From the NCBI GenBank assembly GCA_013397455.1, contig VYZB01000220.1, positions 419,851 through 483,850 of the forward strand: a stretch of 64,000 nucleotides of DNA, given 5' to 3'. Under the pieces are notes generated by a model, which worked only from the letters and a program-made list of their open reading frames with translations, made no database searches and was not told where the DNA came from. This DNA comes from Crotophaga sulcirostris. Lineage: Eukaryota > Chordata > Aves > Cuculiformes > Crotophagidae. The position numbers were made by a program, and so were the translations under genes. Below are positions 11,353 through 23,546 of this stretch, piece after piece; positions within the stretch are counted from its first letter, which is position 1, and every line of letters begins with the position of its first letter.

Positions 11353-13955
11353 TGTCTTCACTGCGTCCCTCCTCCTTTGTCTGCGTGGCCCTTACGGTAT
11401 GGATTTGCCTTCATAATGTCCATCTTTTTCTGTTGCCAGCAGAAGCTTCGTCTCATTTCTCCTTCTGGGAAATCCATGGCCTGCAGCATCTCTGACATTT
11501 GGGCTCAGAAAGGAGCTCGGCTCGGTATTGAGAGCTGAGTAGAAGCCAAGAGCTCAGTGCAGCATTCTGGCTCCACTAGGGATTCTGACTGTGACTTTGG
11601 ACAAATTACCTCACCTTGAAGTGCCTCAGTTTCCCCTGGCGGGCCTTTGTGTTTATGAGCATTTAACTACCTCGCAGGCACTCCTTGTTAAATTAAGAAC
11701 CTGCCAAATTTTATATATTTTTTGTAATTCTCAGGCTAAAAGACAGTAGTAACATGTTCATCCTCCACTCTGCTCAGTCTGGTTGGGACAGAGTGGTCTT
11801 GGTAAAATGATGGTTCTGTGCCCATGGGTCTGGTTGTGCAGCCCATTTTGGTGTCAGCCTGTGCTCTCCTGGAATTGCAGACACCTCTTTGCTCTTGTGG
11901 TGCGTGGCCCCTAAATGCTGACACTGATTTGTGAGCTCACTGCAGTCCTGAGTCTTTGCAAAATGCCCAGCAGCAGAGGCTGAGTTTATAAGCAGTTATT
12001 TGCTGCTTTCATTAATTGGATACCTGATACCATGGGGGCCAGAGAAGGAAAACACGTTGCTTTTTAGGCTGTTAGAGTAATGGGGACAGCGTGAAGAATG
12101 TGGCAGTTCAGAGAGCTGTTATTTGCCTGCAGTGCAATAATTATTGAGGGGAAACCATGGTGTTCAGGGGAGTTGTTTGGGTTCAGCTAGCAAAGGAATG
12201 ATTTTTTTAACCGTCTTTCTCCTTGTCTCGTTCTCTGAAATGAACTTTTCTCCTCAGAACTGAAGCTTGTAGTGCTCAGTGGCTTACAAAATTTCTTTAG
12301 GAGGCAGCTTTATGAACTATCAACATATCCATCATTACAGCACACGTTAAGGTAGCTGCAGTATTTACAGATGGTGGTGGAGGGGTTTGAATTCAAGGAC
12401 ACTGACTTAGAAGGAGAGGGAGTTTTCTCTGTACGTATCTCTTGGGCACACAAAACTAGCAAATTGCATCTCTGTGTTGACAGGAGAATGTTAAGTCGTT
12501 CTAGAAATGGATAGTGCCGTTGCTCACGGGAGGGGTTGGAGACATCTAGTCCTACCTAGAGACCCCACTCTCCCCTTTCTAATTTTCACCTTTCCGGAAT
12601 GCTGCCACGCACAATGGGCGTCTCTCTGCTTTCATGATATCCCCAAATGCTCAATGATCTTCACAGCACACTAGAGCACAGCTTTTAGTAAGGAAATCAA
12701 GACAGTGCAAGATGATAAAATCTGGGATGATGGTCCACGTGGAGGCTAGAGACAAACGCACTCACCTGGGACAGCACCAGGGTGGGACAGCTCCACTGCA
12801 GGAAGCTGGAAGGTGGATGTGGGACTGGCTGCCAGCAGGGAGGATTCCACATAGGAGTGGAGACCACTTTCAAGGGGATTTCTTTCTTCTTCCTGTGAAT
12901 GCAAGCCCTGTTTCCACAGAGAAGTAGCTGTGTGTGGCTGACTGGGTGGAGATGGTGGGGTCTAAGGTGACCCAAGGACTGAGGGCTTGGCAGGGGCCCC
13001 GACCCCAAGAAGCAGCAGTTATTTGTGTGCTGTTCTTTCAGCAGGGCTGGGCTGAGGCTGTGCCAGGCTTGGCCACCCTTCACAGCTCCGGAGCCTCACA
13101 GTAGGATCCTCTGGAACTGGACCTGGGAGTCTGCTGACCCCTTAGGGACCTGAAATTCTGCCATATAGAGAGGGAAGGACACTTTGCTTTAGAAAGCCAG
13201 GCATTGGCTTCAAATCCTTCCCTGCACAGGGATCAGCTCAATCCTGGTGATGGAGATGCAAACCCAGGTACAAATAGGTGCTACAGTCTGATAGCACATG
13301 AACCAAGGTGGGCAGGTCTATATAGCCTGTGCTCCCAGGTTCCCAAGTTGTTGCCTTTCAGCAAAATGCTTCCCATAATGCAGAAATCAGGATTTTTGTC
13401 CTCTGCTAATTGCGTGGATAAAAGTGCGCTGAGCGAGCTTTAGGGAGCCCGTGGCTTCTCAGCGGTCCCTGGGCAAACAGAGCCAGGGTGAACGTAACCT
13501 GGCAGAAGCTGTGTGCAGCAAGAAAAGGCCAGATTCTCAGGGACTGGCTGTGATTTCTGGCAGACGGCTCCCCAACCTTGCAGAGCATCCGGAAAAGCTG
13601 CTTTTTACAGCTTTTTTTTGTATTTGACTACTGAGCTGCGTTGCACTTGCGCATCGCTTTGCTTTTGCTGGGGAAGGAGGGGAGTTGTGGTGGTGTAGCT
13701 TTCTCAAAAGGTCAAATGCAGAAGGCACACCTTAAATAGGCTGGTTTGGCAGCTGGTTATCCATCTTTTGTGGGTATTAGTGAATAAGTTTGTTTTGTGG
13801 TTACAGGCAGGCTTAACTACCAAAGGGTGAAAATAAATCACAAGGGAAGAGAGTAGCGTAGAACAGCGGGAGGAAGGGGAGCAGTGCAGGTTCTGTGCTG
13901 CAGGACTTGCTTGTCCAGAGGGTTTGCTGACACTGGAGTTTGGAATAAGTGCATA

Positions 13956-14018
13956 CACCTAGGAGTGAACTGGAATCACCTAGGAGTTAACTGGAATAAC
14001 TCTTCTGGAATAACTCCC
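13956..14018 (+). repeat. Short 21-bp tandem duplication
   Basis: Two 21-bp units (13956-13976 and 13977-13997) differ at one position. Both read CACCTAGGAGT, G/T, AACTGGAAT. A degraded partial unit, TTCTGGAATAACTCC, follows. It lies in the presumed H6PD 3' UTR. Confidence 0.85.
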
Positions 14019-15051
14019 TTGGTAGAAGAGTGCAAGCAAACACTGGCTCCAAAATCCACCACTGTTTCAGCTGCGCAGAGGAAGATGTTTTAGGTCTGGT
14101 ATGTCCATAAATTCAAACGTCGTTTTTAAACAAAAATAGCCCTGTTAACTTCATTCCAGTTGTTTTGTATTTGATGTGAGGGAACAAATTTTAATGAAAA
14201 ATTGACCTATGTGAGAATAAATATATTGTTATGAATGACAGAATTGATTACTGCTTTGCAGAATACCGTGGCATTGGTGCTTTCTTATTTCTTGTTAATG
14301 TGTGGCTGGCACCTTTTGAAATAAACACTGATTTTAGAGAGGTTTATTTGCACTTTTAAATAAGCATGTGGGTTTTTTCTCAGAGAGCTGTGGTTCTCAG
14401 CTGAAAATAGGGTTCATTTGTAGAAGCCTCTAGTGGTAACCCCAAAATTCATCCTAGATTGTGTTACAATCCAGTAAAAGCTGCCACATGTTTTTCCGGG
14501 TGAACATAGCTGTCTGGGTTATTTGGAGGTTTTTTAGAACTGTATTTTTGTTTTATACAGACAATTCCTGTTAAGCTCCTTAATACTTAACATTTGCCAA
14601 ATGAAAAATAAATACTTTTAAATATTTAAAATTTGTGACTGGCAAGACAGAGACTGCGGATGGGAAGAAGGGTTAAACGAGCAATAAATCTGATGAGGAA
14701 GAACGGCAGAAATCCACTGGGCTGTAGGCCAAGGAAGCAGTGCTATTTTTATTTTGTGAAAGCTATTAATAGAGCTGTGCACCTTCTTGAGAGCTTGTAT
14801 TAACCTTTCTTTGCAAAACCAACTCTGTGGAGTCGCTTCTTACAGTCTGTTTCTCCCCTAAGTGATTATTGATACCAATTATTTTTAAATGGCAAGTGCA
14901 TTCCTAGAATTCAATGGTATGATTATTTATATTTTACAGAAAGCTAACACTGGAAATAATGAATTTTTCACTCCAACTTTTATAAATCAAGTTGTAAAAT
15001 CTTTTTTTTCCCAGGTGTAAAGTTTTGTGATACCTTTTGTGTTGTGTAATG

Positions 15052-15057
15052 AATAAA
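15052..15057 (+). terminator. H6PD: Candidate distal H6PD polyadenylation signal
   Basis: AATAAA follows a T/G-rich stretch (TTTTGTGTTGTGTAATG) and precedes a T-rich run at 15073-15084 with more T/G sequence after it. It is the last of a cluster of hexamers and the best match to a transcript end. This is inference without transcript data. Confidence 0.5.
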
Positions 15058-16159
15058 GAGTTATATTTATAATTTTTTTTTTTTAACGAAAGTGTCTTTT
15101 GATTTCTTTCAAAGATTGGCAATCATTCTGGGTTTTTTTCCTCTTCTCTTGGTGTTTTAAGGTTGTAGTTGTACAAAGAGCACGATGTTGAATTTTCTGT
15201 AGTGTGAAACCAGCACTCTTAAATGTTCACTCTGACTCCCTTTTTTTGTGTGTCATCCAAACAAGGCCCTGACTTTTCAAAACAGAGGAACAGCCAAAGC
15301 CCTTTTAAGGTGAGAAGATGGAATTGCCCAATACCATGGAGGGTCCTGAAATCACCAGGCTTTAGCAAAGTCTCCACTGATCCACGTTTACCCCCTGAGT
15401 CACATTTCCATAGATACTGTCACCATAGTACAGAGCTGCTTAATAACATAGACTTTGTAGATCTGCATTTTTAACTATAATCTCTTCAAGATCGGTGAGC
15501 TGAGGTTATGCAGTTGAACTTTAAGAGCAAGCTGTGCTGTGACTCCAGTGAGGAAGATGTGCATGGTCCCAGCACAGGGGCTGGGCTCCAGTTTAGGTGA
15601 TGCCCAAGCATTCCTGTCCAGAAGTACCCACCACCTCCTTGGAGAAGGGAAAGTTTCACCCAGCACCTCCGTTACATACAAAGAAAATGCAGAGTGTGTC
15701 CAGGAAAGGGGAGGAGGAGCACGGCAATTTCATCCTGTTGTCCCAGGAGAAGGCTTCATTTTCCTGGCAAGAGCACGACAGGAGGATTTAAATGAGATGT
15801 TTTCTTGCTGCAGTCGTGCTGATTCACAAATGCTGGTTCTTCTGAATGCAGCTGAAAGGGCACTGTCATTCACAGACCCTTGTGGGTTTTCAGTGGGTTC
15901 CCTGAGCTGCTCATGCAGCAGAGCATCTCTGTAATACCAAGTGATGTGGGTCTCTTCCTCTTTAGTGTCCAAATCCTCTCCAGTGCTCCCGTGGGTGTCC
16001 AGGTACATTGCCATGATGTATGTTTGATGCTCTCTGATGCTGTCGGTGATGCTGAATTATCTAAGTGACCCCTACATTTGAAGACAGCTGCTCAAGTGAG
16101 GAGGTTTAGCAGTCATGTCATAGGGCTGGGACAGTATTTTCCTATCCAGGCCAGAAGTG

Positions 16160-16227
16160 TTTAAATTCTAGTTCTTAGTTAAATTCTAAATTCTAGTTTA
16201 GAGACAGTTTTGTTCTAGTTTAGAGAC
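16160..16227 (+). repeat. Cluster of short direct repeats
   Basis: TTAAATTCTA appears twice, and TTCTAGTTTAGAGAC appears at 16191-16205 and again at 16213-16227 (22-bp period). This looks like local replication slippage. Confidence 0.8.
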
Positions 16228-16489
16228 CATTGCAGATCACTGAAAAGAGATACTCCAAGCAGTTACAGGATTAGTGAATCCTCCCCACACACAGGGAGCA
16301 GAGGCAGAGGTGGTAAAGGCAGTAGAACTTAAATGCTTTTCAAAACAATTTTTCGGTGCTGTGCTTGATTTCTCCCTTGGCCACAGCGAAGGGCAACCCT
16401 TGGTAGGATTTGTGCCTCCAGATTAATTGCCTGCTTCTGTGGGGATTTGGTTTATTGCCTTCCTTCCTCTTAACAGATGACTGAAAATC

Positions 16490-16600
16490 ACAGTATCACA
16501 GTATTACAAGGTTGGAAAGGACCTCTGAGCTCATCGAGTCCAACCTAGAACCCAACACTAACACCAACCCATCATCTAAACCCTGGCACTGAGTGCAACT
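16490..16600 (-). mobile_element. CR1 fragment (3' end), variant-tail subfamily
   Basis: On the minus strand this reads GAGTGCCAGGGTTTAG, then GGTTGGACTCGATGAGCTC, CTTTCCAACCTTG, and a tail of ATACTGTG units. It matches the CR1 at 2431-2712 in its last coding bases and 3' UTR. Only the terminal 110 bp or so remain. Confidence 0.88.
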
Positions 16601-19600
16601 GCTGTTGCCTAAAAAGTGGCAAGAAAGAAGGTAGAGGGGAGAGAGTGGAAACCAGCACATTGTGGCAGCCAGGCTGCCTTGTGAAATGTCTGTGGGTTAT
16701 GTGAATCCGGCCAGTTGACTGCAGCTGCTCCCCCTGCAGAGAGCTGGCACAGCATCCTGTAGCAATGCAGCACCGGGCTCTCCTGCAAGCACCACTGCAG
16801 GCTGTGCCAGGCCTGTGCCCTCCAGCTGCTCCCTGCGGCGGGACGCGCTGGCTCTGCTCTCACAGGCTCCACGGAGAGGAATTTCCCGCAGAAACTATGT
16901 CCTCGTGGCGCTCTGACCAGACATCGCCTCATTTTTTCCTTAAACAGGGCTCCCTTTTTTGCAGGCATCTCCTTATCCACAAAACAATCTGGGTCTTGTG
17001 TGAATGATGTTTGGCTCTGAGCAGCATTGCTGAAGTGAGACCTGCGCGCAGACAAAAACAGTTAAGCAGGTTCTTTTCTGTAGATCCCAGCCTATTTTTA
17101 ACAGGATTCAGGCTTTTTTTTTTTTTTTTATGCTTTGCTTTCCTTACATGGGCATATTTTATGGGATGAATATTTGGGGAGGTTCCCCCCTGCTGCTCAG
17201 AGAAAGGAAGATTATGAGATGGGAGATGGAATGGGAGCTCAAATATGTCTCTGGCTGAGCTGTGGGGGGCTGGAGCTGCAGCTGGCACCAAACTTAGCTT
17301 ATTGCTCCACATGAAGAAGGGAAACTTGGAGTGTCAGATGCTGGGGAAGAGGGCAGCCTGCATTCAGGGAAAGGGAGGAATTACACAGGAGAGAGCAAGT
17401 ACTCTGTGTGTGTCTGAGGTGTGCATATCCCATTTGGGAATGTGCTTGTGGGATAGACATGAGTGATGTTAAACAGCTTAATTTGAGTAAAGCAAAAAGG
17501 CCTCAGCAACAGGGAGGGGGGAAAAAAAAAAGGGTGAGTAGAATGGATGCTGTATCATCCCACAGCCAGTTTGGCAGTGATAGCAGCATCGTGCTGCGCG
17601 CCGCATGGATTGCTTAGGGGTGGGAGGAGATGGGACTCCTTCCTTGTGCTCCCAGCCCCATGGGAACCACTGGCCCATGATTAGCAGGAGAGGGCTGAAC
17701 AGGCAGGACTCTGCCACTGACTCAGGGTGGGTGAGTCACGTCGCTTGCCCAAGCTCCCCTTTCCTCTTGCAGGAGTAAATCAGCTGCCTCGTGGGGATAG
17801 GAAACGTGTGGAAGGGCTGCTGGAGGAACAGCGAGCTTTCTCCCACAGCGTCCCCGTTGTGTGTACCGAGTCGTGTTCATCAGCCAGTATCAGCCAAAGG
17901 ACTTAACTGGGAAAAGCAGCAGTTCAAATCTTCTCAGCACAAAGCCAGAGCCTGCCGTTATTGCTATTATCTGCTGCAAGCAGATGCTGCCTGGCGTCTC
18001 CTCTCCCAGTTGACACGACCAAACTGTCTGACAAACAAACCACCCACAGGCTGCAGTGTTTTGACTCCAGAGGGACACTGCTGTGGATCTATTTCCTCAG
18101 CTTCTCTCTGGAAGCACTTAGGTGCCTGTAACTAAAAAGGTGCTTTGGAGGCAAGCATGCCAGCAGCAGAGGGTGCTGCTTCCTCACGCTGCGGGAGCTG
18201 GACAGAACCACTTTTCCCAGCCCTGTCCTGCAAAGGCAGCTTCTCCTAGAGGCCAGCACCACCCTTGCTGGTGTTCCTTGTGCCACACACAGCACAGAGA
18301 TGAGCACTGATCTCCTGGGACTTCACTGATCAGCCTGCTCCACAGCTGCTTTTGCCTGTATTATCCTGGTTGCTACCATTCATAGCCTTCATTTGGAAAG
18401 GCAAGGAAATAATTTTTCTGCTTCCCCACTCCCAAAGGCTTCTCATGCACAGACTCCGACCTTGTGCTTCACCTGCTACACACAGGCTTGTGTTGTACAG
18501 TGCAGAAAGCAAAAGGAGTGTTGTGATGTGTCCTTTTACTGCAGACAGTAAAGTTGCTGAGATTTTAAGGGGATGTTCCTGGCATGTGCTCGCATGAAGA
18601 GGTAAACCTGTCCATAGCACATGTTCCCCAGAGGTAACGGGGCAACCAGCTGGTGTTGTAAGGATTCCTCCAAATGGAATCGGAGGTTTGTAGAGTTTCT
18701 TCTGCATCCAAGTGCTCCAGGGTCACATATATTCCATCCTTTAAGGCAGGCCACTTCACATCCAGCACTCTGCTGAAGTGGAAATGCAAAGGAGCCATGA
18801 CACAAGACATCACAGCAAGCCCCTGCTTTCCAGGTGCATGAAAAGAAGAATACCTGGATTCCACTTGTTGCTGAGAAATAGTTTCGTTTCATTTAACAGC
18901 CTCATTTACCGGTGTTGCAGTGCATGAAGTGTTGTGTTGAATGTTCTAAGATCTGAATTCACAAGAAGACACTAACTAAAAGGAAGATGACTATTTTTAT
19001 CCCCACAAAAGGCCTCTTGGGGATGCCTCTTCTTTCCTTCTCCATCCCTTTTTTTTTTTACTCCCTTTTCCATCACATTGAGCCATATTCCAGCTGAGGA
19101 GGGCTTGTTGATTGTCCTGTGAGCAGGCTTGGCAGGGTTTCTACCTCATGAGGCTGCTGTACTCACAGTCTCTTTCTCTGTTCTGCAGCACACTGGGTTA
19201 CTTTGGCTTTGTTGCTGTACATTACAGACGTTCATTGTTCACTATCTGTTGCATTGTCTCCCTTAATTCCCACAGGCAGAGCCTGCGTGCAGCACGTACA
19301 TGTTTCCGGGCAGAGTGTTTACTTTCTCTCTCTCCCCCTTTCCCCAGGGCACACAAAGCTGCATGTTTTCTGCCTGCCTGTAGTTATAAACACACATCCC
19401 CCCCAATGCAAAGCAACAGGATCCCCTTTTTAAATATAGTCTAGCACCCTACTGTGGCAAGGTAAGCATCAGTCAGGCATAAAGTACATCTACAAAGTCT
19501 GTACCAGCCTGAGAGTCCTTGGTCTTAAGAAGGATTTAGATGCTTAACTTCAGACATTCAAAAGGGACCAATTTCTCAGAAGATGGGGGCTCACCCACTT

Positions 19601-21555
19601 CCAGACCCCACAGCTAATTTACAACAATGAATGCTGACCACAAAAAAGGAGGCATGCCAAGCCATTCCCCCTCCCACCTCCCTTTTAATAGTCTGAGCAT
19701 AAATTCACAAGGATGAGAGCTGGAAAAGTCTCTTCTAATCCAGGCTCCATCTCCAGTCAGTTTTCCAAACAGGCTTATAGGGATTCCTTTGCAGACCATA
19801 AACACTGGCATTTGTCAGCTACCCCCCTCTGCCACTGTTTGCACTGTTGTTTGAGATGCAGACAGTATTCAAAAGCAAGTGATTGAAGATTAACAATTCC
19901 TGCTTCTTAAGGAAGCAAGAAAGTCAAATATTAAGGAAATAAAACGAGACAAGATTCCGTAGGAGCTGTGATCTCATCTGGCGAGAAGCCACCACAAAGC
20001 TGAAAAGTTCTGCTTCAGCACTTGTCACGTCTGATTTCCTCCAACTTCCCTGCTGCTCTTACACCTCCTCCACCCCGTTTCCCCATTTCTCCCTCTCACT
20101 GTTAAAAAGAGGCATCTCAGAGCAAGGAACCCTTGCACACCTGGAACTAGTGCACAAGAAAAGGGAAGACGTAGAAAGAAAGAAAAAGAAAAGGTAGCCC
20201 TCAAAGACGTTCATATCTAGAGGTGCTGCAGGGTGCTCAGGGAGAGATGATGGGTCACAGCAGTGACTGGTGCTGGGAGGTGGGTAACAGGACTGTTGGA
20301 GTTAGCAGAGCAGCTGAGTTCACAGGCAGACTGAAGTCTGCTGAGTTTCCTGTACAGTTCTCAGACACCATTCATAACTTCCTTGGAATCAGTGATGACA
20401 TATCTGTGCTGCTGCAGAAGGTGCCTGGGCTGTTCTGACCCTGGCTAGGCAGGCCAAGGAGAACCTGCCTTTGAGTCTCTACAGGTGAGGTCTCGGGCTC
20501 CCCTCAGGACCCTGTCCCTGGCCATGGCCCTGTTACTCCCCTGGGTCACAGCAGACGGGCAGTAAAAGGTTGCAGGGGAAGTGGAAAATTCCCCATCCAC
20601 AGCCCTAGGCATCCAGAGCTACTATCAAACTACTTATTAACAGCAGCCTCCCCTCTGTCTTTTTAGATCATGGATCCAGACCAGCCTTTGCCCTGTTCCC
20701 ACCAGCCAGGTTCTTGTGTTACATCAATCTGACACCTTGGCAGTAAGGAAACAAAGCATTTAGAGTAGGTGTACTTCAGTAAGTGTAGTAGATTGATTTA
20801 CTGTAAAGGAGAACATAGTCCAGAGTAGTTTTGGAGTTTCCCTAGGCAACACTTCAGTTTGTCTTGCTTTCCAGCTAATGCATGCCTGGCACATTCTTCT
20901 GGCATCTTTGGCATTGGAAGAAGAAACAGGATTGGATCTTTTGAACACTGGAGATGAACTAAGAGAACTCTCCGCAAAAATGGATTCTTACAACAAGCTG
21001 CAAGTGTGCTGACAGAAAAAACTGGAGCCAGTCTGCAGTGTCAGAAACCTTCCCAGCTCCCTCAGAGAAATATTTATAGGATCTCTGGGTGACTACAAGC
21101 CCCCATGGTTTTGTTTAGTGTCCAAGAACTGAACAGTAAACTGCAGAAAAAGCTTACAGGGGGAGATTTTCACAACATGCTTGGGGGACTATGGCTGAAG
21201 AACTGCTGCAATTAGTGGGGATATTGACTTAAATGAAAGCAAGACCAGGTCAAAGCAAAGTACTTTTGAAAAAGCTACCCAAATATGTATCTGTTTAACA
21301 TAAGATTTCTCCTATTTCTGTCTCGCAGGGTGTGAAAGAACATATTTGTGCTCTATCTACAAACTCCCTGGGTTTCTGGTCAGCTAGAGTAACAAATTTA
21401 ATCTAATGTGAATGTGGTTTTTTTTTTTAATGAGCCACAATGGCTGGCACAGAGCAGTTATTCCCCAAGGACTTCAAAATATGTTTAACAAATTAGTGCC
21501 TCAGCCCTGAAACGGTATGAATGCACATATGAACAACTTCACATGCGTGCACTGT

Positions 21556-21733
21556 CCCTTCACCGAAAGGATTATCAGGCACCAGAACAGCTGCCCAGGG
21601 AGGTGGGGGGTCACCATCCCTGGAGGTGTTTGAAAGACAGGTAGATGAGGTGCTCAGGGATCTGGTTCAGTAGCGGGCAGGTACGGTTGGACGCGATCTC
21701 AAAGGTCTTTTCCAGCCAAGAGATTCTATGATT
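21556..21733 (+). mobile_element. CR1 fragment (3' end)
   Basis: The segment has CTTCACCGAAAGG, CTGCCCAGGGAGGTGG, CCATCCCTGGAGGTGTTTGA, a worn GGTTGGACGCGATCTCA and an ATTCTATGATT tail ending at 21733. It faces the inverted CR1 that begins 38 bp further on. Confidence 0.9.
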
Positions 21734-21770
21734 TTTTTGAGCCTGATCTCCTCTAGAGGTGCTCACCACA

Positions 21771-22190
21771 GAGTCATGGGATGGTTTGGGTTGGAAGGGC
21801 TCTCAAAGCCCACCCAGTCCCACCCCCTGCCATGGGCAGGGACACCTCCCACTGGATCAGGGGGCTCCAAGCCCCATCCAGTCTGGCCTTCAACACCTCC
21901 AGGGATGGGGCAGCCACCACTGCTCTGGGCAACCTGGGCCAGGGCCTCCCCACCCTCACACCAAAACATTTCCTCACAAGATTTCATCTCAATCTCCCCT
22001 CTTTCAGCTGAAAACCGTTCCCCCTCATCCTATCCCTGCACTCCCTGACCAAGAGCCCCTCCCCAGCTTTCCTGCAGCCCCTGTCAGCACTGGGGGCTGC
22101 TCTGAGCTCTCCCCACAGCTTTCTCCTCCCCAGCTCTCCCAGCCTGTGCTCACAGCAGAGCAGCTCCAGCCCTCGGATCTCCTCCACACC
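21771..22190 (-). mobile_element. CR1 fragment (3' half), antisense, abutting the CpG island
   Basis: On the minus strand it reads from GGATCCGAGGGCTGGAG-like sequence at the right edge through RKAGEGLLVRECRDR-type coding remnants to CCCTTCCAACCCAAACCATC at the left edge, its 3' end. It shares subfamily features with the copy at 185-966. Its truncated 5' edge stops within about 10 bp of the CpG island. Confidence 0.9.
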
Positions 22191-22194
22191 CGCC

Positions 22195-22495
22195 CCATGT
22201 CACCCCCACGCTGGGGGTTACAGAGATCCCCCCGCCCAGGCCCTGCCCAGGCCCTGCCCCGGCTGAGGGCCGGGCCCCGCTGGCCGCGCCCGGCGCCGGG
22301 CGGAGCCGGGGCGTTGCGGCTGCAGCGTCCCCGCCGCGGCGGAGGCGAGGCGGGCGCAGCCCTCACTGCGGCCCCGGAGCGGCCTCCGGCGGGGCCCGCG
22401 CGGCCATGGTCCGGCCCGAGGCGGCGGTAGGGGCGCGCGGGGCGCGGGCGGGGGCACCGGGCGGGCTCCTGCTGGGGGTCCGGGCTGCCGCGGCC
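22195..22495 (+). promoter_or_regulatory. SPSB1: CpG island: probable SPSB1 promoter and non-coding first exon
   Basis: About 40 CpG dinucleotides fall within roughly 270 bp of very GC-rich sequence with GC-box-like motifs. This is the only clear CpG island in the window. It lies upstream of SPSB1 on the same strand, as expected for a broadly expressed gene with a long first intron. A possible first-exon donor is GCG|GTAGGG at 22427. An ATG in strong context (GCGGCCATGG) is at 22406. The base skew of the DNA to the right supports rightward transcription from here. The start site and exon limits are inferred. Confidence 0.7.
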
Positions 22496-23035
22496 TCTCC
22501 CTCCCGCTTTCCTTCTCTCTCCCTCCCGCTTTCCTTCTCTCTCCCTCCCGCTTTCCTTCTCTCTCCCTCCCTCTATTCCTTCCTCTGTCCCTCCCTTTCT
22601 CCCTCTGTCTCTCCCTATCCCCTTCTCTAGTCTTCCTTCTCTCTTTCAATCCTTTCCTGTATTTCTCCCTCTCCCTTTTGGTCCCTTCCTCTTTTCCTCT
22701 CTCTCTCCCTTCCTCTATTGCTCCCTTTCTCTCTCTCCCTTCCTCTATTGCTCCCTTTCTGTCTGTCCCTTCCTCTATTCCTCCCTCTCTTTTTTTATCC
22801 CTTCCTCTAGTCCTTCCTCTGTTCTTCCCTCAGTTTCTCCCTCCCTTTCTTTATTCCTTCCTCTGTCCCTCCCTTTCTCCCTCTCTTTATCCCTTTCTCT
22901 AGTCCTTCTTCCCTCTCTCTATCCCTTTCTCTGTCTCCTCTATCCCTCCTTCTCTCTATCCCTCCCTCCCTCTCTCTATCCCTCCCTCCTTCTCCCCCCC
23001 CCTCCCTCCCCCTCTATCCCTCCCTCCCTCCTCAG
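22490..23035 (+). repeat. Polypyrimidine (CT-rich) low-complexity tract
   Basis: About 540 bp are almost entirely C and T on the plus strand, built from variants of CTCCCT, TTCCTT and TCTCT with scattered A or G. It contains a 22-bp unit (CTCCCTCCCGCTTTCC core) three times at about 22496-22562. A longer unit around CCCTTCCTCTATTGCTCCCT is repeated at about 22705-22760. It starts at the edge of the CpG island, inside the presumed SPSB1 first intron. Confidence 0.93.
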
Positions 23036-23546
23036 AGGTGGCTCAGTTCTGGGCCCCCCCAGATCCCCTCTGCTTCCCTGTGCGCTGCTCGGAGTCGGTG
23101 CCAGCTTCCAGAACAACAGCTGCCAGGTTTGGGGTGAGGCCGAGCTCTCTGGGCAGGCACCGGGCACTGTGGGCAGGGAGGGCCCCGTTCCCGGGGAGCA
23201 CCGGGCACCCTTGGGGTGGCCTGAGGTTGATGGGGCCTGAGGTGCACTCCCGGCCCTTTCCAGGCTCCTGGCCCTTTCCAGGCTCCCGGAGCTGCAGTTG
23301 GGATGCCACGGGGTGGGAGGCTGCCAGAGGCAGCTGGTGTGGCTGCGTGTGGGTTTGCAGAGCAAACATTGGTAGTGTCAGTGCAGAGATCTTCAGCTCA
23401 TTAAGGGAGTCGGGCTGGTTACAGGGGTGGCCTCCAGAGCAAACCTTACATGGACTAATTAATACATCTCTTCTTTTTTTTCCTATATAAACCTATGCTA
23501 ATGCAATATGTAATCCTATATCTGAAGTACCTGTCTTCTGTCAGCA

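Larger units (their letters stand above)
11353..15080 (+). other. H6PD: Likely H6PD 3' UTR
   Basis: No splice sites or new gene signatures appear after the stop. The sequence becomes AT-rich from about 13700. AATAAA hexamers lie at 13832, 14216, 14319, 14607, 14683 and 15052. The mammalian H6PD 3' UTR is also several kilobases long. The true end is not proven, and shorter forms using an earlier hexamer are possible. Confidence 0.55.
15081..21555. other. H6PD-SPSB1 intergenic region
   Basis: No gene is recognised. The interval contains one CR1 piece (16490-16600), a small duplicated patch (16160-16227), short T and A runs, and pyrimidine-rich stretches. A hand count of six 60-base rows at regular spacing gave A 74, C 110, G 88, T 88, so there is no G or T excess on the plus strand, unlike the SPSB1 intron. 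Confidence 0.6.

Noticed and set aside
17107..17128. Poly(T) and poly(A) runs (17107, 21418, 24305, 63690 and others) as retrogene tails
   Set aside because: No retrogene body or target-site duplication is visible next to them.
21759..22430. A 223-codon plus-strand open frame ending in the CpG island
   Set aside because: It is the antisense strand of a CR1 followed by CpG-island sequence. The Pro/Arg/Gly-rich composition reflects base content, not a protein family.
22406..22630. A 74-codon frame starting at the strong-context ATG in the CpG island
   Set aside because: Beyond about 30 codons it reads the polypyrimidine tract. The ATG matters as a possible spliced upstream ORF, not as this unspliced protein.
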